A stretch of DNA of 64,000 nucleotides from Canna indica (Eukaryota > Streptophyta > Magnoliopsida > Zingiberales > Cannaceae): the NCBI GenBank assembly GCA_034359265.1, contig CP136893.1, positions 49,487,501-49,551,500 on the forward strand. Direction: 5' to 3'. Shown piece by piece: positions 38,390 to 51,472 of the stretch (its first letter is position 1; the number at the start of each line of letters is the position of its first letter). A program made the translations under genes and the position numbers. The notes beneath the pieces were generated by a model. The model was given only the letters and a program-made list of their open reading frames with translations. It was not told where the DNA came from and made no database searches.

Positions 38390-41141
38390 ATTCGCTGTGA
38401 TGGGAGAAGTTGTTAATCGAGTTATTTTTGACAAACTAATGCAAAGAATTGCACGATTTTTGGAATAGAATCTTGAACGAAGCCGACTGGTTGAACTTCG
38501 GGGTATCGGCTAGAAACGCCCAGCAATCTGAGTCCCGAGCGACTCCAAAACATTCACTGTGATGGGAGAAGTTGTTAATCTCGATATTTTTGACAAACTA
38601 ATGCAAAGAATTGCACGCTTTTTCAAATAGAATCTTGAACGAAGCAGACTGATAGACCTTCGGGGTATCGGCTAGAAACGCCCAGCAATCTGAGTCCCGA
38701 GCGACTCCAGAACATTCACTGTGATGGGAGAAGTTGTTAATCGAGTTATTTTTTACAAACTAATACAAATAATTGCACGATTTTTCGAATAGAATATTGA
38801 ACGAAGCCGACTGGTTGAAATTCGGGGTATCGGCTAGAAACGCCCAGCAATCTGAGTCCCGACCGACTCCAAAACATTCACTGTGATGAGAGAAGTTGTT
38901 AATCGAGTTATTTTTGACAAATTAATGCAAAGAATTGCACGCTTTTTGGAATAGAATCTTGAACGAAGCCGACTGATTGAACTTCGGGGTATCGGCTAGA
39001 AACGCCCAGCAATCTGAGTCCCGAGCGACTCCAAAACATTCACTTTGATGGGAGAAGTTGTTAATCTAGATATTTTTGACAAACTAATGCAAAGAATTGC
39101 ACGCTTTTTCAAATAGAATCTTGAACGAAGCAGACTGATAGACCTTCGGGGTATCGGCTAGAAACGCCCAGCAATCTGAGTCCCGAGCGACTCCAGAACA
39201 TTCACTGTGATGGGAGAAGTTGTTAATCGAGTTATTTTTTACAAACTAATACAAATAATTGCACGATTTTTCGAATAGAATATTGAACGAAGTCGACTGG
39301 TTGAAATTCGGGGTATCGGCTAGAAACGCCCAGCAATCTGAGTCGCGACCGACTCCAAAACATTCACTGTGATGGGAGAAGTTGTTAATCGAGTTATTTT
39401 TGACAAACTAATGCAAAGAATTGCACGCTTTTTCGAATAGAATATTGAACGAAGCCGACTCATTGAACTTCGGGGTATCAGCTCGAAACGACCAGCAACC
39501 TATGACCTGAGCGACTCCAGAACATTCACTGTGATGGGAGAAGTTGTTAATCGATTTATTTTGGACAGACTAATACAAAGAATTGCACGCTTTTTCGAAT
39601 AGAATCTAGAACGAAGCCGAGTGGTTGAACTTCGGGGTATCGGCTTGAAACGACCAGAAATTTGAGACACAAGCGACTTCAGAACATTTATTGTGATGGG
39701 AGAAGTTGTTAATCGAGTTATTTTTGACAAACTAATGCAAAGAATTGCACGCTTTTTGGAATAGAATCTTGAACGAAGCCGACGGATTGAACTTTGGGGT
39801 ATCGGTTCGAAACGACCAGAAATTTGAGTCACAAGCGACTCCAAAACATTCACTGTGATGGGAGAAGTTGTTAATCTAGATATTTTTGACAGAATAATGC
39901 AAAGAATTGCACGCTTTTTCGAATAGAATCTAGAACGAAGTCGACTCATTGAACTTCGGGGTATCGGCTAGAAACTCCCAGCAATCTAAGTCCCGAGCGA
40001 CTCCACAACATTCACTGTGATGGGAGAAGTTGTTAATCTAGATATTTTTGACAGACTAATACAAATAATTGCACGATTTTTCGAAAAGAATCTTGAACGA
40101 AGCCGACTGTTTGAACTGCGGGGTATCGGCTAGAAACGCCCAGCAATCTGAGTCCCGAGCGACTCCAGAACATTCACTGTGATGGGAGAAGTTGTTAATC
40201 GAGTTATTTTTGACAAACTAATGCAAAGAATTGCACGCTTTTTCGAATAGAATCTTGAACGAAGCCGACTCATTGAACTTCGGGGTATCAGCTCGAAACG
40301 ACCAGCAACCTGTGACCTGAGCGACTCCAGAAAATTCACTGTGATGGGAGAAGTTGTTAATCGATTTATTTTGGATAGACTAATGCAAAGAATTGCACGA
40401 TTTTTCGAATAGAATCTAGAACGAACTCGACCGATTGACCTTCGGGGTATCGGCTAGAAATGCCCAGCAATCTAAGTCCCGAGCGACTCCAGAACATTCA
40501 CTGTGATGGGAGAAGTTGTTAATCGAGTTATTTTTGACAAACTAATGCAAAGAATTGCACGCTTTTTCGAATAGAATCTTGAACGAAGCCGACTCATTGA
40601 ACTTCGGGGTATCAGCTCGAAACGACCAGCAACCTGTGACCTGAGCGACTCCAGAACATTCACTGTGATGGGAGAAGTTGTTAATCGATTTATTTTGGAT
40701 AGACTAATGCAAAGAATTGCACGCTTTTTCGAATAGAATCTAGAACGAACTCGACCGATTGACCTTCGGGGTATCGGCTAGAAATGCCCAGCAATCTAAG
40801 TCGCGAGCGACTCCAGAATATTCACTGTGATGGGAGAAGTTGTTAATCGAGTTATTTTTGACAAACTAATGCAAAGAATTGCACGCTTTTTCGAATAGAA
40901 TCTTGAACGAAGCCGACTCATTGAACTTCGGGGTATCAGCTCGAAACGACCAGCAACCTGTGACCCGAGCGACTCCAGAACATTCACTGTGATGGGAGAA
41001 GTTGTTAATCGAGTTATTTTTGACAAACTAATGCAAAGAATTGCACGCTTTTTGGAAGAATCTTGAACGAAGCTGACTGATTGAACTTCGGGGTATCGGT
41101 TCGAAACGACCAGAAATCTGAGTCCCGAGCGACTCCAGAAC
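38390..41141 (+). repeat. 17-mer HOR unit, copy 2 (2752 bp)
   Basis: Apart from a C/A difference in the first monomer (CACGCTTTTTGG versus CACGATTTTTGG), I saw no difference from copy 1. The 2-bp deletion is at about 41056. Similarity continues for roughly three monomers past 41142 but with changes (AAATGCCC, CTAGAT). Confidence 0.94.
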
Positions 41142-42113
41142 ATTCGCTGTGATGGGAGAAGTTGTTAATCGAGTTATTTTTGACAAACTAATGCAAAGAA
41201 TTGCACGATTTTTGGAATAGAATCTTGAACGAAGCCGACTGGTTGAACTTCGGGGTATCGGCTAGAAATGCCCAGCAATCTGAGTCCCGAGCGACTCCAA
41301 AACATTCACTGTGATGGGAGAAGTTGTTAATCTAGATATTTTTGACAAACTAATGCAAAGAATTGCACGCTTTTTCAAATAGAATCTTGAACGAAGCCGA
41401 CTGATAGACCTTCGGGGTATCGGCTAGAAATGCCCAGCAATCTGAGTCCCGAGCGACTCCAGAACATTCACTGTGATGGGAGAAGTTGTTAATCGAGTTA
41501 TTTTTTACAAACTAATACAAATAATTGCACGATTTTTCGAATAGAATATTGAACGAAGCCGACTGGTTGAAATTCGGGGTATCGGCTAGAAACGCCAAGC
41601 AATCTGAGTCCCGACCGACTCCAAAACATTCACTGTGATGGGAGAAGTTGTTAATCGAGTTATTTTCGACAAACTAATGCAAAGAATTGCACGCTTTTTC
41701 GAATAGAATCTTGAACGAAGCCGACTCATTGAACTTCGGGGTATCAGCTCGAAACGACCAGCAACCTATGACCTGAGCGACTCTAGAACATTCACTATGA
41801 TGGGAGAAGTTGTTAATCGATTTATTTTGGACAGACTAATGCAAAGAATTGCACACTTTTTCGAATAGAATCTAGAACAAAGTCGACTGATTGACCTTCG
41901 GGGTATCGGCTAGAAACGCCCAGCAATCTAAGTCGCGAGCGACTCCAGAATATTCACTGTGATGGTAGAAGTTGTTAATCGAGTTATTTTTGACAGACTA
42001 ATGCAAAGAATTGCACGATTTTTCAAATAGATACTTGAACGAAGTCGAGTGGTTGAACTTCGGGGTATCGGCTAGAAACGCCCAGAAATCTGAGACACAA
42101 GCGACTCCAGAAC
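41142..42113 (+). repeat. Partial 17-mer order, then start of an 11-mer-type module
   Basis: Three monomers continue the 17-mer order, then it diverges at 41628 (TTATTTTCGAC). The monomer starting at 41952 (ATGGTAGAAG, TTCAAATAGATAC, GAAGTCGAGTGG) opens an 11-mer-type module, as at 33207. Confidence 0.85.
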
Positions 42114-42255
42114 ATTCACTGTGATGGGAGAAGTTGTTAATCGGGTTATTTTTGACAGACTAATGCAAAGGATTGCATGATTTTTCGAAGAGAATCTTGA
42201 ACGATGCCGACTGATTGAACTACGAGGTATCAGCTGTTAATCGATACTCCAGAAC
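42114..42255 (+). repeat. 142-bp truncated monomer with templated filler, instance 1
   Basis: After TATCAGCT the expected 30 bases up to ACTCCAGAAC are replaced by the 10 bases GTTAATCGAT (42236-42245). The same 10 bases occur 42 bp downstream as part of the normal monomer (42278-42287). This suggests the filler was copied from nearby sequence during break repair or template switching. Confidence 0.9.
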
Positions 42256-42742
42256 ATTCACTGTGATGGGAGAAGTTGTTAATCGATTTATTTTTGACAG
42301 ACTAATGCAAAGAATTGCACGCTTTTTCGAATAGAATCTAGAACGAAGTCGACTGATTGACCTTCGGGGTATCGGCTAGAAACGCCCAGCAATCTAAGTC
42401 CCGAGCGACTCCAGAACATTCACTGTGATGGGAGAAGTTGTTAATCGAGTTATTTTTGACAAACTAATGCAAAGAATTGCACGCTTTTTCAAATAGAATC
42501 TTGAACGAAGCCGACTGATAGACCTTCGGGGTATCGGCTAGAAATGCCCAGCAAATCTAAGTCGCGAGCGACTCCAGAATATTCACTGTGATGGTAGAAG
42601 TTGTTAATCGAGTTATTTTTGACAGACTAATGCAAAGAATTGCATGATTTTTCGAATAAATACTTGAACGAAGCCGAGTGGTTGAACTTCGGGGTATCGG
42701 CTTGAAACGCCCAGAAATCTGAGACACAAGCGACTCCAGAAC
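42114..42742 (+). repeat. 629-bp 4-mer unit, copy 1, with truncated monomer
   Basis: Four monomers: a truncated 142-bp CGGGTT/CGAAGAG monomer, GATTTATTTTTGAC, TTCAAATAG/GATAG with the extra A, and ATGGTAGAAG. Length is 4 x 162 - 20 + 1. Repeated immediately downstream. Confidence 0.93.
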
Positions 42743-43371
42743 ATTCACTGTGATGGGAGAAGTTGTTAATCGGGTTATTTTTGACAGACTAATGCAAAGG
42801 ATTGCATGATTTTTCGAAGAGAATCTTGAACGATGCCGACTGATTGAACTACGAGGTATCAGCTGTTAATCGATACTCCAGAACATTCACTGTGATGGGA
42901 GAAGTTGTTAATCGATTTATTTTTGACAGACTAATGCAAAGAATTGCACGATTTTTCGAATAGAATCTAGAACGAAGTCGACTGATTGACCTTCGGGGTA
43001 TCGGCTAGAAACGCCCAGCAATCTAAGTCCCGAGCGACTCCAGAACATTCACTGTGATGGGAGAAGTTGTTAATCGAGTTATTTTTGACAAACTAATGCA
43101 AAGAATTGCACGCTTTTTCAAATAGAATCTTGAACGAAGCCGACTGATAGACCTTCGGGGTATCGGCTAGAAATGCCCAGCAAATCTAAGTCGCGAGCGA
43201 CTCCAGAATATTCACTGTGATGGTAGAAGTTGTTAATCGAGTTATTTTTGACAGACTAATGCAAAGAATTGCATGATTTTTCGAATAAATACTTGAACGA
43301 AGCCGAGTGGTTGAACTTCGGGGTATCGGCTTGAAACGCCCAGAAATCTGAGACACAAGCGACTCCAGAAC
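42743..43371 (+). repeat. 629-bp 4-mer unit, copy 2, with truncated monomer
   Basis: Repeats the previous unit, including the filler (42865-42874) and the extra A (43182-43184). After 43372 the array continues with CTATGATGGTAGAAG and CATAGAG variants, resembling 34342. Confidence 0.93.
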
Positions 43372-44505
43372 ATTCACTATGATGGTAGAAGTTGTTAATC
43401 GGGTTATTTTTGACAGACTAATGCAAAGAATTGCATGATTTTTCATAGAGAATCTTGAACGAAGCAGACTGATTGAACTACGAGGTATCAGCTCGAAACG
43501 ACCAGTAATCTGTGACTCGAGCTACTCCAGAACATTTATTGTGATGGGAGAAGTTGTTAGTCGAGTTATTTTTGACAAACTAATGCAAAGAATTGCACGC
43601 TTTTTGGAATAGAATCTTGAACGAAGCCGACGGATTGAACTTCGGGGTATCGGTTCGAAACGACCAGAAATTTGAGTCACAAGCGACTCCAGAACATTCA
43701 CTGTGATGGGAGAAGTTGTTAATCGATTTATTTTTGATAGAATAATGCAAAGAATTGCACGCTTTTTCGAATAGAATCTAGAACGAAGTCGACTGATTGA
43801 CCTTCGGGGTATCGGCTAGAAACGCCCAGCAATCTAAGTCGCGAGCGACTCCAGAATATTCACTGTGATGGTAGAAGTTGTTAATCGAGTTATTTTTGAC
43901 AGACTAATGCAAAGAATTGCACGCTTTTTCAAACAGATACTTCAACGAAGCCGAGTGGTTGAACTTCGGGGTATCGGCTAGAAACGCCCAGAAATCTGAG
44001 ACACAAGCGACTCCAGAATAGTCACTGTGATGGGAGAAGTTGTTAATCGGGTTATTTTTGACAGACTAATGCAAAGAATTGCATGATTTTTCGAATAGAA
44101 TCTTGAACGAAGGCGACTCATTGAACTTCGGGGTATCAGCTCGAAACGACCAGCAACCTGTGACCTGAGCGACTCCAGAACATTCACTGTGATGGGAGAA
44201 GTTGTTAATCGATTTATTTTTGACAGACTAATGCAAAGATTTGCACGCTTTTTCGAATAGAATCTAGAACGAAGTCGACTGATTAACCTTCGGGGTATCG
44301 GCTAGAAACGCCCAGCAATCTAAGTCCCGAGCGACTCCAGAACATTCACTGTGACGGGAGAAGTTGTTAATCAAGTTATTTTTGACAAACTAATGCAAAG
44401 AATTGCACGCTTTTTCGAATAGAATCTTGAACGAAGCCGACTCATTGAACTTCGGGGTATCAGCTCGAAACGACCAGCAACCTGTGACCCGAGCGACTAC
44501 AGAAC
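43372..44505 (+). repeat. Transitional block completing an 11-mer-type module (7 monomers)
   Basis: Follows the later part of the 11-mer module (CATAGAG/GCAGACTG, CGGATTG, GATAGAATAATG) and then mixed types. Private variants are GTTAGTCGAG near 43556, CAAACAGATACTTCAACG near 43930 and GAATAGTCACTG near 44016. Confidence 0.85.
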
Positions 44506-45316
44506 ATTCATTGTGATGGGAGAAGTTGTTAATCGAGTTATTTTTGACAAACTAAAGCTAAGAATTGCATGATTTTCCAAATAGAATCTAGAATGAAGCC
44601 GACTGTTTGAACTTCGGGGTATCGGCAAGAGGCGCTCCAGCAATCGAAGTCCCGAGCGACTCCAGAACATTCACAGTGATGGTAGAAGTTGTTAACCGAG
44701 TTATTTTTGACAGACTAATGCAAAGAATTGCATGATTTTTCGAATAGATACTTGAACGAAGCCGAGTGGTTGAACTTCGGGGTATCGGCTAGAAACGCCC
44801 AGAAATCTGAGACACAAGCGACTCCAGAACATTCACTGTAATGGGAGAAGTTATTAATCGGGTTATTTTTGACAGACTAATGCAAAGAATTGCATGATTT
44901 TTCGAAGAGAATCTTGAACGAAGTTGACTAATTGACCTTCGGGGTATCGGCTAGAAACGCCCAGCAATCTAAGTCCCAAGCGACTCCAGAACATTCACTG
45001 TGATGGGAGAAGTTGTTAATCTAGATATTTTTGACAGACTAATACAAATAATTGCACGCTTTTTCGAATAGAATCTTGAACGAAGCCGACAGGTTGAACT
45101 TCGGGGTATCGGCTAGAAACGCCCAGCAATCTGAGTCCCGAGCGACTCCAGAACATTCACTGTGATGGGAGAAGTTGTTAATCGAGTTATTTTTGACAAA
45201 CTAATGCAAAGAATTGCACGCTTTTTCGAATAGAATCTTGAACGAAGCCGACTCATTGATCTTCGGGGTATCAGCTCGAAACGACCAGCAACCTATGACC
45301 CGAGCGACTACAGAAC
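44506..45316 (+). repeat. a-b-c-d HOR unit, 5 monomers (811 bp)
   Basis: The AAAGCTAAG monomer type, absent from about 4860 to 44505, returns here and is followed by the same b, c and d types as in the left 7-mer. One inserted T (GCGCTCCAG, 44636) makes the unit 811 bp. Confidence 0.9.
44631..44641 (+). repeat. 1-bp insertion (GGCGCTCCAG), 163-bp monomer
   Basis: Relatives read GGCGCCCAG. The extra T at 44636 is the last phase change in the window. From here monomer starts stay at 162k-43. Confidence 0.9.
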
Positions 45317-46288
45317 ATTCATTGTGATGGGAGAAGTTGTTAATCGAGTTATTTTTGACAAACTAAAGCTAAGAATTGCATGATTTTCCAAATAGAATCT
45401 AGAATGAAGCCGACTGTTTGAACTTCGGGGTATCGGCAAGAGGCGCCCAGCAATCGAAGTCCCGAGCGACTCCAGAACATTCACAGTGATGGTAGAAGTT
45501 GTTAACCGAGTTATTTTTGACAGACTAATGCAAAGAATTGCACGATTTTTCGAATAGATACTTGAACGAAGCCGAGTGGTTGAACTTCGGGGTATCGGCT
45601 AGAAACGCCCAGAAATCTGAGACACAAGCGACTCCAGAACATTCACTGTGATGGGAGAAGTTATTAATCGGGTTATTTTTGACAGACTAATGCAAAGAAT
45701 TGCATGATTTTTCGAAGAGAATCTTGAACGAAGTCGACTAATTGACCTTCGGGGTATCGGCTAGAAACGCCCAACAATCTAAGTCCCAAGCGACTCCACA
45801 ACATTCACTGTGATGGGAGAAGTTGTTAATCTAGATATTTTTGACAGACTAATACAAATAATTGCACGATTTTTCGAATAGAATCTTGAACGAAGCCGAC
45901 AGGTTGAACTTCGGGGTATCGGCTAGAAATGCCCAGCAATCTGAGTCCCGAGCGACTCCAGAACATTCACTGTGATGGGAGAAGTTGTTAATCGATTTAT
46001 TTTTGACAGACTAATGCAAAGATTTGCACGCTTTTTCGAATAGAATCTAGAACGAAGTCGACTGATTGACCTTCGGGGTATCGACTAGAAACGCCCAGCA
46101 ATCTAAGTCCCGAGCGACTCCAGAACATTCACTGTGATGGGAGAAGTTGTGAATCGAGTTATTTTTGACAAACTAATGCAAAGAATTGCACGCTTTTTCG
46201 AATAGAATCTTGAACGAAGCCGACTCATTGATCTTCGGGGTATCAGCTCGAAACGACCAGCAACCTGTCACCCGAGCGACTACAGAAC
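45317..46288 (+). repeat. a-b-c-d HOR unit, 6 monomers (972 bp)
   Basis: Order a-b-c-d then a GATTTGCACGC type and a CTCATTG type with CGAGCGACTACAG. The same six-monomer order recurs at 49529. Confidence 0.9.
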
Positions 46289-47422
46289 ATTCACTGTGAT
46301 GGGAGAAGTTGTTAATCGAGTTATTTTTGACAAACTAAAGCTAAGAATTGCATGATTTTTTGAATAGAATCTAGAATGAAGCCTACTGTTTGAACTTCGG
46401 GGTATCGGCAAGAAGCACCCAGCAATCGAAGTCCCGAGCGACTCCAGAACATTCACAGTGATGGTAGAAGTTGTTAATCGAGTTATTTTTGATAGACTAA
46501 TTCAAAGAATTGCACGATTTTTCGAATAGATACTTGAACGAAGCCGAGTGGTTGAACTTCGGGGTATCGGCTAGAAATGCCCAGAAATCTGAGACACAAG
46601 CGACTCCAGAACATTCACTGTGATGGGAGAAGTTATTAATCGGGTTATTTTTGACAGATAAATGCAAAGATTTGCATGATTTTTTGAAGAGAATCATGAA
46701 CGAAGTTGACTGATTGACCTCTGGGGTATCGGCTAGAAACGCCCAGCAATCTAAGTCCCGAGCGACTCCACAACATTCACTGTGATGGGAGAAGTTGTTA
46801 ATCTAGATATTTTTGACAGACTAATACAAATAATTGCACGATTTTTCAAATAGAATCTTGAACGAAGCCGACAGGTTGAACTTCGGGGTATCGGCTAGAA
46901 ACGCCCAGCAATCTGAGTCCCGAGCGACTCCAGAACATTCACTGTGATGGGAGAAGTTGTTAATCGAGTTATTTTTGACAAACTAATACAAATAATTGCA
47001 CGATTTTTCGAATAGAATCTTGAACGAAGCCGACTGGTTGAAATTCGGGGTATAGGCTAGAAACGCCCAGCAATCTGAGTCCCGAGCGACTCCAGAACAT
47101 TCACTGTGATGGGAGAAGTTGTTAATCGAGTTATTTTTGACAAACTAATGTAAAGAATTGCACGCTTTTTCGAATAGAATCTTGAACGAAGCCGACTCAT
47201 TGAACTTCGGGGTATCAGCTCGAAACGACCAGCAACCTGTGACCTGAGCGACTCTAGAACATTCACTGTGATGGGAGAAGTTGTTAATCGATATATTTTG
47301 GACAGACTAATTCAAAGAATTGCACGCTTTTTCGAATAGAATCTAGAACGAAGTCGACTGATTGACCTTCGGGGTATCGGCTAGAAATGCCCAGCAATCT
47401 AAGTCGCGAGCGACTCCAGAAT
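46289..47422 (+). repeat. a-b-c-d-e HOR unit, 7 monomers (1134 bp)
   Basis: Order a-b-c-d-e, then CTCATTG and GATATATTTTGGAC types. Private variants are ACTAATTCAAAG near 46497 and GACAGATAAATG near 46654. It then meets the 11-mer module. Confidence 0.88.
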
Positions 47423-49204
47423 ATTCACTGTGATGGTAGAAGTTGTTAATCGAGTTATTTTTGACAGACTAATGCAAAGAATTGCACGATTTTTCAAATA
47501 GATACTTGAACGAAGCTTAGTGGTTGAACTTCGGGGTATCGGCTAGAAACGCCAAGAAATCTGAGACACAAGCGACTCCAGAACATTCACTGTGATGGGA
47601 GAAGTTGTTAATCGGGTTATTTTTGACAGACTAATGCAAAGAATTGCATGATTTTTCGAAGAGAATCTTGAACGAAGCCGACTGATTGAACTACGAGGTA
47701 TCAGCTCGAAACGACCAGCAACCTGTGACCTGAGCGACTCCAGAACATTCACTGTGATGGGAGAAGTTGTTAATCGATTTATTTTTGACAGACTAATGCA
47801 AAGATTTGCACGCTTTTTCGAATAGAATCTAGAACGAAGTCGACTGATTGACCTTCGGGGTATCGGCTAGAAACGCCCAGCAATCTAAGTCCCGAGCGAC
47901 TCCAGAACATTCACTGTGATGGGAGAAGTTGTTAATCAAGTTATTTTTGACAAACTAATGCAAAGAATTGCACGCTTTTTCAAATAGAATCTTGAACGAA
48001 GCCGACTGATATACCTTCGGGGTATCGGCTAGAAATGCCCAGCAATCTAAGTCGCGAGCGACTCCAGAATATTCACTGTGATGGTAGAAGTTGTTAATCG
48101 AGTTATTTTTGACAGACTAATGCAAAGAATTGCATGATTTTTCGAATAGATACTTGAACGAAGCCGAGTGGTTGAACTTCGGGGTATCGGCTAGAAACGC
48201 CCAGAAATCTGAGACACAAGCGACTCCAGAACATTCACTGTGATGGGAGAAGTTGTTAATCGGGTTATTTTTGACAGACTAATGCAAAGAATTGCATGAT
48301 TTTTCGAAGAGAATCTTGAACGAAGCAGACTGATTGAACTACGAGGTATCAGCTCGAAACGACCAGTAATATGTGACTCGAGCGACTCCAGAACATTTAT
48401 TGTGATGGGAGAAGTTGTTAATCGAGTTATTTTTGACAAACTAATGCAAAGAATTGCACGCTTTTTGGAATAGAATCTTGAACGAAGCCGACGGATTGAA
48501 CTGCGGGGTATCGGTACGAAACGACCAGAAATTTGAGTCACAAGCGACTCCAGAACATTCACTGTGATGGGAGAAGTTGTTAATCGATTTATTTTTGACA
48601 GAATAATGCAAAGAATTGCACGCTTTTTCGAATAGAATCTAGAACGAAGTCGACTGATTGACCTTCGGGGTATCGGCTAGAAACGCCCAGCAATCTAAGT
48701 CCCGAGCGACTCCTCAACATTCACTGTGATGGGAGAAGTTGTTAATCTAGATATTTTTGACAGACTAATACAAATAATTGCACGATTTTTCGAATAGAAT
48801 CTTGAACGAACCCGACTGGTTGAACTTCGGGGTATCGGCTAGAAACGCCCAGCAATCTGAGTCCCGAGCGAGTCCAGAACATTCACTGTGATGGGAGAAG
48901 TTGTTAATCGAGTTATTTTTGACAAACTAATGCAAAGAATTGGACGCTTTTTGGAATAGAATCTTGAACGAAGCCGACGGATTGAACTTCGGGGTATCGG
49001 TTCGAAACGACCAGAAATTTGAGTCACAAGCGACTACAGAACATTCACTGTGATGGGAGAAGTTGTTAATCGATTTATTTTTGACAGAATAATGCAAAGA
49101 ATTGCACGCTTTTTCGAATAGAATCTAGAACGAAGTCGACTGATTGACCTTCGGGGTATCGGCTAGAAACGCCTAGCAATCTAAGTCCTGAGCGACTCCA
49201 GAAC
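47423..49204 (+). repeat. 11-mer module (1782 bp), isolated copy
   Basis: All eleven monomer types follow the order seen at 20573, about 26.9 kb away. This copy lies between a-b-c-d units, so the two HOR families are interleaved rather than in separate domains. Confidence 0.9.
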
Positions 49205-49528
49205 ATTCACTGTGATGGGAGAAGTTGTTAATCGAGTTATTTTTGACAAACTAATGCAAAGAATTGCACGCTTTTTCAAATAGAATCTAGAACGAAGTCG
49301 ACTGATTGACCTTCGGGGTATCGGCTAGAAACGCCCAGCAATCTAAGTCCCGAGCGACTCCAGAACATTCACTGTGATGGGAGAAGTTGTTAATCGAGTT
49401 GTGTTTGACAGACTAATGCAAAGAATTGCACGCTTTTTCGAAAAGAATCTTGAACGAAGCCGACTCATTGAACTTCGGGGTATCAGCTCGAAACGACCAG
49501 CAACCTGTGACCCGAGCGACTACAGAAC
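49205..49528 (+). repeat. Transitional dimer
   Basis: Two monomers lead back to the a type. The second carries the unusual CGAGTTGTGTTTGAC and GAAAAGAATC. Confidence 0.85.
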
Positions 49529-50500
49529 ATTCACTGTGATGGGAGAAGTTGTTAATCGAGTTATTTTTGACAAACTAAAGCTAAGAATTGCATGATTTTT
49601 CGAATAGAATCTAGAATGAAGCCGACTGTTTGAACTTCGGGGTATCGGCAAGAAGCGCCCAGCAATCGAAGTCCCGAGCGACTCCAGAACATTCACAGTG
49701 ATGGTAGAAGTTGTTAATCGAGTTATTTTTGACAGACTAATGCAAAGAATTGCACGATTTTTCGAATAGATACTTGAACGAAGCCGAGTGGTTGAACTTC
49801 GGGGTATCGGCTAGAAACGCCCAAAAATCTGAGACACAAGCGACTCCAGAACATTCACTGTGATGGGAGAAGTTATTAATCGGGTTATTTTTGACAGACT
49901 AATGCAAAGAATTGCATGATTTTTCGAAGAGAATCTTGAACGAAGTCGACTGATTGACCTTCGGGGTATCGGCTAGAAACGCCCAACAATCTAAGTCCCG
50001 AGCGACTCCACAACATTCACTGTGATGGGAGAAGTTGTTAATCTAGATATTTTTGACAGACTAATACAAATAATTACACGATTTTTCGTATAGAATCTTG
50101 AACGAAGCCGACAGGTTGAACTTCGGGGTATCGGCTAGAAACGCCCAGCAATCTGAGTCCCGAGCGACTCCAGAACATTCACTGTGATGGGAGAAGTTGT
50201 TAATCGATTTATTTTTGACAGACTAATGCAAAGATTTGCATGCTTTTTCGAATAGAATCTAGAACGAAGTCGACTGATTGACCTTCGGGGTATCGGCTAG
50301 AAACGCCCAGCAATCTAAGTCCCGAGCGACTCCAGAACATTCACTGTGATGGGAGAAGTTGTTAATCGAATTATTTTTGACAAACTAATGCAAAGAATTA
50401 CACGCTTTTTCGAATAGAATCTTGAACGAAGCCGACTCATTGAACTTCGGGGTATCAGCTCGAAACGACCAGCAACCTGTCACCCGAGCGACTACAGAAC
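49529..50500 (+). repeat. a-b-c-d HOR unit, 6 monomers (972 bp)
   Basis: Same six-monomer order as 45317-46288 and also ending in CGAGCGACTACAG. Private changes are AATTACACG near 50073 and CGTATAG near 50087. Confidence 0.9.
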
Positions 50501-51472
50501 ATTCACTGTGATGGGAGAAGTTGTTAATCGAGTTATTTTTGACAAACTAAAGCTAAGAATTGCATGATTTTTCGAATAGAATCTAGAATGAAGCCGACTG
50601 TTTGAACTTCGGGGTATCGGTAAGAAGCGCCCAGCAATCGAAGTCCCGAGCGACTCCAGAACATTCACAGTGATGGTAGAAGTTGTTAATCGAGTTATTT
50701 TTGACAGACTAATGCAAAGAATTGCACGATTTTTCGAATAGATACTTGAACGAAGCCGAGTGGTTGAACTTCGGGGTATCGGCTAGAAATGCCCAGAAAT
50801 CTGAGACACAAGCGACTCCAGAACATTCACTGTGATGGGAGAAGATGTTAATCTAGATATTTTTGACAGACTAATACAAATAATTGCACGATTATTCGAA
50901 TAAAATCTTGAACGAAGCCGACAGGTTGAACTTCGGGGTATCGGCTAGAAATGCCCAGCAATCTGAGTCCCGAGCGACTCCAGAACATTCACTGTGATGG
51001 GAGAAGTTGTTAATCGAGTTATTTTTGACAAACTAATACAAATAATTGCACGATTTTTCGAATAGAATCTTGAACGAAGCCGACTGGTTGAAATTCGGGG
51101 TATAGGCTTGAAACACCCAGCAATCTGAGTCCCGAGCGACTCCAGAACATTCACTGTGATGGGAGAAGTTGTTAATCGATTTATTTTTGACAGACTAATA
51201 CAAAGATTTGCACGCTTTTTCGAATAGAATCTAGAACGAAGTCGACTGATTGACCTTCGGGGTATCGGCTAGAAATGCCCAGCAATCTAAGTCCCGAGCG
51301 ACTCCAGAACATTCACTGTGATGGGAGAAGTTGTTAATCGAGTTATTTTTAACAAACTAATGCAAAGAATTGCACGCTTTTTCGAATAGAATCTTGAACG
51401 AAGCCGACTCATTGAACTTCGGGGTATCAACTCGAAACGACCAGCAACCTGTCACCCGAGCGACTACAGAAC
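50501..51472 (+). repeat. a-b-d-e HOR unit, 6 monomers (972 bp)
   Basis: Like the preceding unit but monomer c is missing: b at 50663 is followed directly by d at 50825 (AAGATGTTAATCTAGAT), and an e type at 50987 restores the monomer number. Confidence 0.87.
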
